This document shows positions 32,163-39,744 of a stretch of 64,000 nt of DNA, piece by piece. Location of the stretch: assembly GCA_051881075.1 (NCBI GenBank), contig JBJEPE010000003.1, positions 1 through 64,000 on the forward strand. Reading direction: 5' to 3'. A program made the position numbers and the translations under genes. The notes beneath the pieces are model-generated. The model was not told the DNA's origin and did not search any database. It saw only the letters and a program-made list of their open reading frames with translations. Each line of letters begins with the position of its first letter. Position 1 is the first letter of the stretch. Source of the DNA: RUG14223 sp051881075 (GTDB taxonomy: Bacteria > Bacillota > Clostridia > Oscillospirales > Acutalibacteraceae).

Positions 32163-32823
32163 AATTGCATGGGGCATTATACTTATTCTTGTAGCAGTAA
32201 CACTTATTTTATTCGCTGCTTTTCCGGGCTTTATGCTTGCGGATATAGCTGCATGGAAAATTATAGCGGCAGTCATTCTTGGCTATTGGTTGATCGACAA
32301 CCTAATATTCGGTGATACACTTGCAGAGCACTTTGATATTTTTCTGCCGGTAGCTTTGGGACTTATCGTATTTGAAAAAGAAATTGCAACAGCACTTAAT
32401 AAGCCTGAGGATCTATTCTCAAACTGGATTATTTTTATATCGGCAATTTTGCTGACTATTGCGGTTCACCTTCTGTTTGGCAAGAAGTGCGTTCGCAAAG
32501 ACGGGTGGCAAAAGAATAATTTGTCAGCAGGTATTTTCTATCTTGACGCCTCAAGTGGTGAGAATCTTAAAGTCGAAAATAAATTCGGTGCAGCAGAGGT
32601 ATATTTTAAAAACGTAAATGAAAGCGATGCAGATATGCCTGTACATCTTGAGGTTAATAACAGTTTAGGTGCAATGAGTATACATGTTCCTGAAGATTGG
32701 TTTATTGAGAGCGACATCGTGAACTCTATGGGTGCTATTGATATACGTGAAAACGTTATAGTAAACGGCAGAAAACTTATTGTTACCGGTGAAAACAAAA
32801 AGGGCGCAATCGAGTTTAAATAA
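32146..32823 (+). CDS. Membrane protein with LiaF-like C-terminal domain
   Basis: The 225-residue protein has about four transmembrane helices (residues 8-110) and a cytoplasmic or surface beta-rich domain (about 125-225) with LKVENKFGAAEVYFKNV, LEVNNSLGAMSIHVPEDWFI and IVNSMGAIDIRENV. These strand repeats are typical of LiaF/DUF2154-type domains that sense envelope stress. ATG 32146 overlaps the LytTR gene; ATG 32131 is an alternative. It probably modulates the LytTR regulator as part of one unit. Confidence 0.8.
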   Translation: MKTKNKIAWGIILILVAVTLILFAAFPGFMLADIAAWKIIAAVILGYWLIDNLIFGDTLAEHFDIFLPVALGLIVFEKEIATALNKPEDLFSNWIIFISAILLTIAVHLLFGKKCVRKDGWQKNNLSAGIFYLDASSGENLKVENKFGAAEVYFKNVNESDADMPVHLEVNNSLGAMSIHVPEDWFIESDIVNSMGAIDIRENVIVNGRKLIVTGENKKGAIEFK

Positions 32824-32899
32824 GGATTAAATTCGCACGAAATCCGTTACTACACATTCCCCATATCTAAACATATGATAATATAGGGGTGAATTTCTT

Positions 32900-33097
32900 G
32901 TGAACTCGTGTGAATTGACGGCTTCAATCACTGCCGTTGCAAATTTACTTGCCTGTAAGCTTACCGATGATGAGCTGGAGCTGCTTGGAGCTATATTAAC
33001 GCAGCTTGCGGATACACTGTTTACCATAGCAACACAAAGGAGTATTTGTTGCGGTAATAGTAAATCGGAGCTTATGGAAAATACTAACCAATCATAA
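32900..33097 (+). CDS. DUF6774 small protein
   Basis: A 65-residue protein starting at GTG 32900, with MNSCELTASITAVANLLACKL, TDDELELLGAILTQLADTLFTIATQR. This matches the DUF6774 family of small clostridial proteins of unknown function. The ribosome binding site GGGGTGA is seven to eight bases upstream. It has its own terminator at 33109. Confidence 0.75.
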   Translation: MNSCELTASITAVANLLACKLTDDELELLGAILTQLADTLFTIATQRSICCGNSKSELMENTNQS

Positions 33098-33108
33098 TCC
33101 GGCCTTGT

Positions 33109-33146
33109 AATCCTATCTTACCTGTTATGGCAAGATAGGATTTTTA
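33109..33146 (+). terminator. Terminator after the DUF6774 gene
   Basis: An 11 bp perfect stem AATCCTATCTT/AAGATAGGATT (33109-33119 with 33132-33142) is followed by TTTA. Confidence 0.8.
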
Positions 33147-33322
33147 TTTGCATTTATAAGGACACTCTGATATAATATGTATTGAAAACTAAGAAATTTG
33201 TCAGATAATCATACAAAGCAAGATATGCACCGCAATATTAAATAAAGGGTAATAGAATTGCTCAATATGAGAAAAGACGATTTAAAAAAGTAAAAATCTA
33301 AATTTAGTGAGATGAATTAATA

Positions 33323-33913
33323 ATGCTATTTAAAGTCAGCGCCTTGATTATTATGCTTGTTTTCTACGCCTGCTACTTTTCTAAGATGATAATGCAGAAA
33401 AAACAGGGTATTCAGACAGATCAACTGGGCAAGGGAAAGCAGGGATTTATCAAGTTTATTGAGGTTACACTGAAAACCGTAACTTGCATAGTGCCTGTGG
33501 TTGAGCTTGTGAGTATTATATTAAATTACACTATGTCACCGCTTCCGCTAAGGATAGCAGGTATAATTATAGGGGCTTTAGGTGATATAGTATTTATAGT
33601 TGCCGTTGTCACTATGGCGGATAACTGGCGAGCAGGAGTATCTCAGACAGATAAGACAGAGCTGGTAACTAAGGGTATATATCAAATAAGCAGAAATCCC
33701 GCATTTCTCGGCTTTGATCTGGTATATCTCGGAGTTTTACTTATGTTTTTTAACTGGGTCTTGTTTGCAATAACAATTATAGCTTATGTGCTGTTCCATC
33801 TTCAAATTGTAAATGTTGAAGAGGACTTCTTGAGTGCTGCATTTAAGGATGATTACCTGAAATATTGTAAAAAGGTAAACCGTTATTTTGGCAGAAAAAT
33901 CTTTAAAAGATGA
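33323..33913 (+). CDS. Isoprenylcysteine/phospholipid methyltransferase-like membrane protein
   Basis: The 196-residue protein has about five transmembrane helices and the ICMT/PEMT signature near the C-terminus: LVTKGIYQISRNPAFLGFDLVYLG, then LHLQ-like HLQIVNVEEDFLSAAFKDDYLKYCKKVNRYFG. Bacterial members are SAM-dependent methyltransferases of unknown substrate. The length is normal. The start ATG 33323 has only a weak AGTGAGATG site. Confidence 0.85.
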   Translation: MLFKVSALIIMLVFYACYFSKMIMQKKQGIQTDQLGKGKQGFIKFIEVTLKTVTCIVPVVELVSIILNYTMSPLPLRIAGIIIGALGDIVFIVAVVTMADNWRAGVSQTDKTELVTKGIYQISRNPAFLGFDLVYLGVLLMFFNWVLFAITIIAYVLFHLQIVNVEEDFLSAAFKDDYLKYCKKVNRYFGRKIFKR

Positions 33914-33944
33914 TATTTATTATGTAATCTATGGGTGATATATA

Positions 33945-34484
33945 GTGGATTGGCAGGATAATGTAAGGCTTCGCATTAAAAGCAAGCGTCAGATATTGTT
34001 TAACAAAGATGATGATATAATACAGGAAGTTGCACTTGCTATAAATAATACATCACGTAAAGCGGTGGTGCTGTGGGCATTGGCTCTGGCAGGAGAAACG
34101 GTACGGTTGTTAGAGCAAAAATCACCTCAAGTAGGTAGGGCAAGGCTTGCCGTTGAGCTTACCGCTGAATGGGCAGCAGGTAATGTTAAAATGCCTGTTG
34201 CCAAAAAAGCTATTCTTGACTGTCATGCAGTAGCTAAGCAGATAACGGATGCTGAGGATATAGCGCATTATCATGCAATAGGCCAGGCGTGTGCAACGGT
34301 ACACGCTAACGGTCACGCTATAGGATATCCCATTTATGACCTGACCGCAGTTGTTCGCAAATACGGTATTGATAACGGCAAGAAGTATGTAGAGCAGAGA
34401 AAGGATCACTACATAGACAGGATTATATATTGGAGCGAGAATTACTCGCATTATAACGGCAGTTGGGCAAAATTTATTAAATAA
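33945..34484 (+). CDS. Imm5-like putative immunity protein
   Basis: The 179-residue protein starts at GTG 33945 (GGGTGAT upstream). It is helical and carries the Imm5-like pattern VLWALALAGETVRLLE, ARLAVELTAEWAAGNVKMP, AKKAILDCHAVAKQI and AIGQACATVHANGHAIGYPIYDLTAVV. The family is annotated as putative immunity proteins of polymorphic toxin systems and also occurs widely as single genes. No toxin gene is adjacent, so it is an orphan here. Confidence 0.8.
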   Translation: MDWQDNVRLRIKSKRQILFNKDDDIIQEVALAINNTSRKAVVLWALALAGETVRLLEQKSPQVGRARLAVELTAEWAAGNVKMPVAKKAILDCHAVAKQITDAEDIAHYHAIGQACATVHANGHAIGYPIYDLTAVVRKYGIDNGKKYVEQRKDHYIDRIIYWSENYSHYNGSWAKFIK

Positions 34485-34499
34485 AATAATGAAAAATCA

Positions 34500-34538
34500 A
34501 AAGTGCAGATTTCAAACTGAGTCTGCACTTTCGTTTTT
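34500..34538 (+). terminator. Terminator after the Imm5-like gene
   Basis: The stem AAAGTGCAGA/TCTGCACTTT (34500-34509 with 34522-34531) is followed by CGTTTTT. It works in the plus direction and overlaps the 3' end of the minus-strand remnant at 34512. Confidence 0.8.
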
Positions 34539-34660
34539 ATTAACCGCCGTTGCCAAAAATATCAGAGCAATTAAAATAAGCTGTGCAAGCTCGGTAACAA
34601 CACCCGTATAAATTACACCGCACAAAAGCTTAAAATCAAATTTAAAATTAAAATTGTATA
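34512..34660 (-). pseudogene. 3' remnant of a membrane-protein gene
   Basis: On the minus strand a start-less frame reads FDFKLLCGVIYTGVVTELA and then QLILIALIFLATAVN before stopping. It looks like the last transmembrane helix of a lost gene. An in-frame stop upstream and the lack of any start support decay. It could also be chance. Confidence 0.3.
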
Positions 34661-34745
34661 TTTAAGCTATCGGGTTAAATACTATATTAAACGGCAGTAT
34701 TCTTATTATGTTTATTGCCGAAAACTATTAAGGAGAGTATAAAAG

Positions 34746-35294
34746 ATGAAAAAGGCTGTAATTTTTACATTATGTGCTGTAATATTACTGTTTACCATGA
34801 CAGGATGCGGTACAAATAATACGTCATCTACACCGAATACTGAGAATATGAGATATACCGCATCACAGATAATAAGTACTATAAAGGCGGCATACGGTAA
34901 TGATTATTACCCTGACAGCACCATGCTTGAGGATAAGATGAGTGAGGAATTTCCCATTGACAAATCCTATGTAAAAGAGATGAAGGCGGAGATGCCCACA
35001 ATAGGCACAACCCCCGACAGGCTGGTTGCCGTAGTTGCTACAGAGGGTAATGGCGCAGAGGTAGAGGACGCACTTAATGCCGCACGCTATGCGCTCATAT
35101 CCGCTACTGCCGCAGTAAGTGAAAACTCAGCGAAGATAAACGCATCACGTGTAGTACGTAACGGAGATTATGTAGCATACATCATGCTTGGAGCAACTAA
35201 TAATGATGAGAATATTTCAGAAAATGCAAAGCTCGACTTTGCCCGTAAAGAGGTAAACAAGGGCGTAGAAGCATTTAAGTCGCTTTTTACGTAA
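34746..35294 (+). CDS. DUF4358 lipoprotein
   Basis: The 182-residue lipoprotein has signal peptide and lipobox MTGC (Cys21), a polar linker, and a DUF4358 domain: YTASQIISTIKAAYGNDYYPDS, MLEDKMSEEFPIDKSYVKEMKAEMP cut to the key parts. The family is common in clostridia and its function is unknown. AAGGAGAG precedes ATG 34746. Confidence 0.8.
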   Translation: MKKAVIFTLCAVILLFTMTGCGTNNTSSTPNTENMRYTASQIISTIKAAYGNDYYPDSTMLEDKMSEEFPIDKSYVKEMKAEMPTIGTTPDRLVAVVATEGNGAEVEDALNAARYALISATAAVSENSAKINASRVVRNGDYVAYIMLGATNNDENISENAKLDFARKEVNKGVEAFKSLFT

Positions 35295-35316
35295 GTATAA
35301 TAACAACCAAAGTAAA

Positions 35317-35370
35317 AATCCCCTTGCGGTGATTTCATTATTTGAAAACATCTCAAGGGGATTGCTTTTT
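35317..35370. terminator. Bidirectional terminator
   Basis: The stem AATCCCCTTG/CAAGGGGATT (35317-35326 with 35354-35363) has T-rich sequence on the right and A-rich on the left. It serves the convergent genes ending at 35294 and 35381. Confidence 0.75.
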
Positions 35371-35380
35371 ATATTGTTTT

Positions 35381-36187
35381 TTAAAGTTTTAATATTTTTT
35401 CTGCATTTTTGTGTGTAATTTTTTCAAAATCATTATCTGACAGGTCAAGCAATTTTATAAAATTCAGAGTATCGGCAGGGTTTTCCCAAGGGGCGTCACT
35501 ACCGAAAAGGATCTTATCCGCACCGTGATTTATTATCATTCTGCGGCATTGCTCGGCACTTAAGAAGTCCTTTACAAATGCGGTATCCATATATATATCA
35601 GTATCTACAAGGTATTTCTCTACATCATCCCATTCTCTAAAGCCGCCCATATGCGCCGCAATAATATACTTACCCGAAACCTCGCTGAGAACATTTTTCA
35701 GCCTTTGAGGTGTAGCGTGTACAGGCGGTGGCAGTCCGATGTCCTCGCCTGCGTGCAATGTGATATAAATACCCAGCTTTTCTGCCGCTTTGAATAGCGC
35801 AACAGACTCTTTACTGTCAATGTAAAAGGACTGAAACTCAGGGTGTATCTTAATACCGATAAATCCCTGTTCCGCTATCTCCTTAAGCTTATCTTCGCAG
35901 TTTGCAAGCATAGGATGAATACCCGCAAACGAGATTATCCTGCCGTTTGTTATCTCTTTTGCATATCTGTTTATTGAGTCTGTGCTGTCGGGGTTTGTGA
36001 CTATCGGCATTGTTACGCTTATGTCAACGCCCGTATCATTCATAAGGTCATGTAATCCGCCGGGCGTACCGTTATAGCACGGCTCAATGTGTGCGCCCTC
36101 TTGCTTTAAAATTCCGTTTTGTAATATTGCAAGAGTTTTTGCGGCTATTTTTTCGGGAAAAACATGAGTATGAAAGTCTATCAACAT
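35381..36187 (-). CDS. Amidohydrolase family metal-dependent hydrolase
   Basis: The 268-residue protein is an amidohydrolase-2 (PF04909) type TIM barrel. It starts MLIDFHTHVFPEKIA (metal-binding H-x-H) and has GFIGIKIHPEFQ, ITLHAGEDIG, IIAAHMGGF and FGSDAPWENP (last metal Asp). Members include decarboxylases and hydrolases; the substrate is unknown. It lies 75 bases downstream of trpB2 on the same strand and may be co-transcribed. Confidence 0.85.
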   Translation of the reverse strand: MLIDFHTHVFPEKIAAKTLAILQNGILKQEGAHIEPCYNGTPGGLHDLMNDTGVDISVTMPIVTNPDSTDSINRYAKEITNGRIISFAGIHPMLANCEDKLKEIAEQGFIGIKIHPEFQSFYIDSKESVALFKAAEKLGIYITLHAGEDIGLPPPVHATPQRLKNVLSEVSGKYIIAAHMGGFREWDDVEKYLVDTDIYMDTAFVKDFLSAEQCRRMIINHGADKILFGSDAPWENPADTLNFIKLLDLSDNDFEKITHKNAEKILKL

Positions 36188-36262
36188 TCAAGATTCTCCT
36201 TTTGCAAATAAAGCTTTGAACTTTAAACGCTTTATTTCAAGCTGTCAAATACTTATTTTAAA

Positions 36263-37630
36263 TTAAACTTTAGGTAATTTTGCAAGGCTTTGTGCAATTT
36301 CCTCATCTGTAGGGATATAGTCGCTCATAGTGCCGTTGTTGTATGCCTCATAAGCGTACATATCAAAGTATCCTGTACCGGTAAGGCCGAATACGATGTT
36401 CTTTTCTTCGCCTGTTTCCTTGCACTTAAGTGCTTCCCTAATAGCAACAGATATTGCGTGACTGCTTTCGGGAGCAGGTAATATACCCTCGACTCTCGCA
36501 AACTCTACAGCGGCCTTGAATACCTCTGTTTGCTCAACTGAATCTGCTGTGATATATCCGTCATCATAAAGCTGAGATACAACAGAGCTCATACCGTGAT
36601 ATCTCAATCCGCCTGCATGGTTAGGTGACGGCATAAATCCGCTACCAAGTGTGTACATCTTTGCAAGTGGGCAGACCTTACCTGTATCACAGAAGTCGTA
36701 AGCATAAGAACCTCTTGTAAGGCTTGGGCATGACTTAGGCTCTACGGCGATTATCTTATAGTCAGCCTCACCTCTGAGCATTTGACCTACAAACGGAGAG
36801 ATAAGTCCGCCAAGGTTTGAGCCGCCGCCTGCGCATCCGATGATTATATCGGCTTTTACGCCGTACTTATCAAGTGCGGCCTTTGTTTCAAGTCCGATAA
36901 CTGATTGATGCAGAAGTACCTGAGAAAGTACAGAGCCGAGAACATAGCGGTATCCCTCTTGTGTAGTAGCGGCCTCAACAGCCTCTGATATAGCACAGCC
37001 TAAGCTTCCGTTTGTACCAGGAAACTCTGCGTTTATCTTTTTGCCTACCTCTGTATTCATAGATGGAGAAGGTGTAACGGCTGCTCCGTAGGTTCTCATA
37101 ACCTCACGTCTGAAGGGCTTTTGTTCATATGATACCTTAACCATATATACCTGACAGTCAAGTCCGAAGTATGAGCAAGCCATAGATAAGGCAGTGCCCC
37201 ATTGGCCTGCGCCTGTTTCTGTGGTAACGCCCTTCAAGCCCTGCTTCTTGGCATAGTATGCCTGTGCAATGGCAGAGTTAAGCTTGTGGCTTCCTGAGGT
37301 ATTATTGCCCTCAAACTTGTAATATATGTGTGCAGGTGTGCCAAGCTTTTTTTCAAGGCAGTATGCACGTACAAGCGGTGACGGGCGGTACATCTTGTAG
37401 AATTGTCTTATTTCTTCCGGTATCTCAAAGTAAGGTGTAGTTTCATCCAGCTCCTGTAGTGCTAAGTCTTTACAGAACACGTGTGAAAGCTCCTCTACAG
37501 TCATAGGCTGTAGAGTACCCGGATTGAGCAGAGGTGCGGGCTTGTTCTTCATGTCTGCACGAACATTATACCAAGCCGTAGGCATCTCACTTTCTTCAAG
37601 ATAGATTTTGTAGGGGATTTCCTTTTGCAT
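36263..37630 (-). CDS. Tryptophan synthase beta-like enzyme (TrpB2)
   Basis: The 455-residue PLP enzyme is the longer TrpB2 form. It has RPSPLVRAYCLEKKLGTPA, the PLP lysine in GSHKLNSA (Lys116), ETGAGQWGTALS and the phosphate loop GCAGGGSNLGG. TrpB2 makes L-tryptophan from indole and serine, acting without a TrpA partner; no trpA is seen here. A T-box leader with a TGG specifier precedes it, which ties expression to uncharged tRNA-Trp. Start at 37630; the frame is complete. Confidence 0.93.
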   Translation of the reverse strand: MQKEIPYKIYLEESEMPTAWYNVRADMKNKPAPLLNPGTLQPMTVEELSHVFCKDLALQELDETTPYFEIPEEIRQFYKMYRPSPLVRAYCLEKKLGTPAHIYYKFEGNNTSGSHKLNSAIAQAYYAKKQGLKGVTTETGAGQWGTALSMACSYFGLDCQVYMVKVSYEQKPFRREVMRTYGAAVTPSPSMNTEVGKKINAEFPGTNGSLGCAISEAVEAATTQEGYRYVLGSVLSQVLLHQSVIGLETKAALDKYGVKADIIIGCAGGGSNLGGLISPFVGQMLRGEADYKIIAVEPKSCPSLTRGSYAYDFCDTGKVCPLAKMYTLGSGFMPSPNHAGGLRYHGMSSVVSQLYDDGYITADSVEQTEVFKAAVEFARVEGILPAPESSHAISVAIREALKCKETGEEKNIVFGLTGTGYFDMYAYEAYNNGTMSDYIPTDEEIAQSLAKLPKV

Positions 37631-37689
37631 AACATGATTTTCCTTTCAAATTATATTTTATAAGCAAGTCTTTACTTCTTGCCTGATAA

Positions 37690-37978
37690 GTAAATAAAAA
37701 GCTCCTGTCCTTATAATATAGGACAGGAGCATTAATAACTTCTGCGGTGCCACCTAAATTCATCTGATAAGATGCACTTTTTCACGTACATAATGTATAC
37801 GCTATCCGCTGTAACGTGCGGTACACGTCGCCCCTACTCTGCATTAAAAAATGATTTCGGTTTGCCCTCACAGACCCATTCACCAATTTTCACATTACTG
37901 TATTGCACCAAACTACAGCTCTCTGAAAATGCTCCTAAAGGTTACTATTCCTGCTCAAAGGTTTTTGATTTTTAAGTT
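37690..37978 (-). promoter_or_regulatory. T-box leader, tryptophan-specific
   Basis: On the minus strand the T-box core AATTTAGGTGGCACCGCAGA lies at 37741-37760. It is followed by the terminator GCTCCTGTCC/GGACAGGAGC (37701-37730) and T-run. Further upstream are the Stem I elements: AATAGTAA of the loop E side, the apical GTTTGGTGCAATA, and GAATGGGTC, whose TGG (37876-37878) is the likely Trp specifier. Uncharged tRNA-Trp should pair with both sites and prevent termination. Confidence 0.93.
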
Positions 37979-37984
37979 GCTTGA

Positions 37985-38013
37985 ATTATACAACGTTTAC
38001 TTTGTTTTGTCAA
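37985..38013 (-). promoter_or_regulatory. Consensus promoter of the T-box/trpB2 unit
   Basis: On the minus strand TTGACA (38008-38013), 17 bp, TATAAT (37985-37990). Confidence 0.85.
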
Positions 38014-38038
38014 GTGATAGCTTAAAATTTATACGGCT

Positions 38039-38287
38039 TTATGCCTGTGCGCTGAATTTCTGCTTAACAGAGCTTACCTTGTTTTGCTCTGCCTGGTCCG
38101 CTGAGTACCAACCCTTGGTTGACATTTTCTCATACAGTGTACTTTGCATAGACAATGACTCATTAAGTGCATCGTTAAATGCCTTTTGCACATTGGTTGT
38201 AGATGCCTCTATTGTACCGTGCATATATAGGTCGCAGACACCCTTTTCAAGTAATAGCATATCCTGCATTAAACTTTTGTCATCCAC
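38039..38287 (-). CDS. CotF-like spore coat protein
   Basis: The 82-residue helical protein matches CotF-type coat proteins: DDKSLMQDMLLLEKGVCDLY, ALNESLSMQSTLYEKMSTKGWY. AAGGTGG precedes the start. CotF-like proteins are made in the mother cell and join the inner coat. It lies 19 bases after the small gene at 38307 and forms a two-gene coat unit with it. Confidence 0.85.
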   Translation of the reverse strand: MDDKSLMQDMLLLEKGVCDLYMHGTIEASTTNVQKAFNDALNESLSMQSTLYEKMSTKGWYSADQAEQNKVSSVKQKFSAQA

Positions 38288-38306
38288 CTTAAAAACTCCT
38301 TTTCAA

Positions 38307-38480
38307 TTAAAGTAATCCGTAAATGCTCTGAAATATGCGCTGATGTCTTTGCGACATTTGCTCTACGCACATTTTAAGTTCTCCGTCCTGCATCCTGTCG
38401 ATAACTTCTTTACACTTGCTCTGAAAGTATTGTTCATGGCTGAGAGCGTCCTCTACATACAATAATTCCTTTGCGGTCAT
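38307..38480 (-). CDS. Small spore-coat-associated protein, 57 residues
   Basis: On the minus strand ATG 38480, behind the perfect GGAGGTGATAAT, opens MTAKELLYVEDALSHEQYFQ and runs for 57 residues to 38307. The H-E-Q-Y-F-x-x-K helix is typical of the small ferritin-like partners of CotF. It is upstream of, and coupled to, the CotF-like gene. Its shortness means it can be missed by length filters. Confidence 0.8.
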   Translation of the reverse strand: MTAKELLYVEDALSHEQYFQSKCKEVIDRMQDGELKMCVEQMSQRHQRIFQSIYGLL

Positions 38481-38562
38481 ATTATCACCTCCGATAATAT
38501 ATTTTCCGCATCCCTATCAAATATGCAGTCTGTAATTTATGCTTACTGTTCTAAAAGATATA

Positions 38563-38943
38563 TTAAAAGAGGTTACGCAGTATGTCGGTTTCATTGGAAG
38601 TAAAGGATTTTACGGCTGATTTAATGCGCCTGCATTCAACTAAAAAGTCATCAGTCATATTCAGCCTAAGGTATTCTCCTGCCGAGGATGTCAGTACCGT
38701 TATATCGTCAATATCTCTATGCTCAAGCAATAAACCAAGCTGTGAGCTTGATTTTTCCCAGTAATCAATAAGTCGGGAATACTCTTCAAGCGCATTTTTA
38801 TGCTCACCGTTTTGTTCATATTCAGTTGACCTATCGAGCATTTGCGTCAGTTTATCGGACGTTTGCACAGTATATACATACTCAACTACGCACAGTACCG
38901 TTACGGCCGTAAGGCATATAACGGCATACCACAGTCTTTTCAT
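38563..38943 (-). CDS. DUF4363 protein
   Basis: The 126-residue protein has one N-terminal transmembrane helix (about 5-25) and a helical extracytoplasmic part with SDKLTQMLDRSTEYEQNGEH, LEEYSRLIDYWEKSSSQLGLLLEHRDID. This is the DUF4363 pattern. The family regularly follows a DUF421 gene in spore formers, as here (3 bases between them), which suggests a joint membrane complex. Confidence 0.85.
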   Translation of the reverse strand: MKRLWYAVICLTAVTVLCVVEYVYTVQTSDKLTQMLDRSTEYEQNGEHKNALEEYSRLIDYWEKSSSQLGLLLEHRDIDDITVLTSSAGEYLRLNMTDDFLVECRRIKSAVKSFTSNETDILRNLF

Positions 38944-38946
38944 TAT

Positions 38947-39618
38947 CTATACCTCCTTGCGTATGATGCTGTAGTTGCGGTTACCGTCGGCTGTCATAAT
39001 GAATACATCCTCTATCTGCATTTCATTATCACGGAGTATAGACGATATCCACTTAATATCTACACCGCACAGCTTACACGCACCGTCCGATATCATTCCG
39101 TCATTTATAACAACCGCCTCTATGCCGTTATCGTCCGGATTTATTCCAAGCATTTGCGCGTCTACGCCACGGTTTTCGGGCTTCTTAAGTACGCTTATCT
39201 GCCCATTGGTTTCCACTATGGCGTACTGTATCTCAGATAGTGAGAATATGTCCTGCTGCCTTAGCTGTTCGTTAAGGTCCTCAATAGTCATGCGCAGGCG
39301 GCGCATTTCACCTTGCTCGATTTTACCGTCGTTAATTATTATTATGGGTCTGCCGCATACTGCCTTACGGAATTTAGGACATTTAAGCATTATTACCGAG
39401 AAAATTACCTCACACGACAGTAGTACAAGTATCGGCACTATACCGCTCAAAAACGGTTGACCCGTATTCTGCATAGGCATAGCGGCAATGTCAGAGATTA
39501 GCAAGGTTACCACCAGCTCAGTCGTTTGCATTTGACTTATCTGTCTTTTACCCATAAGTCGCAGAGCTATCACTATCAGAATGTATGTTATCAAAGTTCT
39601 TAATACAGAAATTATCAT
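38947..39618 (-). CDS. DUF421 (YetF-like) membrane protein
   Basis: The 223-residue protein has three transmembrane helices (to about residue 80), the conserved LRLMGKRQISQMQTTELVVTLL segment, RPIIIINDGKI, and the IEDLNEQLRQQDIFSLSEIQYAIVE helix. YetF-like proteins are sporulation-linked membrane proteins of uncertain role in clostridia and bacilli. It is the first gene of a two-gene operon with DUF4363 and is divergent from the gerK locus. Confidence 0.9.
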   Translation of the reverse strand: MIISVLRTLITYILIVIALRLMGKRQISQMQTTELVVTLLISDIAAMPMQNTGQPFLSGIVPILVLLSCEVIFSVIMLKCPKFRKAVCGRPIIIINDGKIEQGEMRRLRMTIEDLNEQLRQQDIFSLSEIQYAIVETNGQISVLKKPENRGVDAQMLGINPDDNGIEAVVINDGMISDGACKLCGVDIKWISSILRDNEMQIEDVFIMTADGNRNYSIIRKEV

Positions 39619-39744
39619 AAAATCACCAAATATAATTTTTGCCGTTTAAGCTTAATTATGCCTTACAATAAAAATCCTTTTTGTGTATAAAATTTGCCTT
39701 TTCAGAAAAGATAAGCTTGTATAACGATGGCATGAGGTGATATT

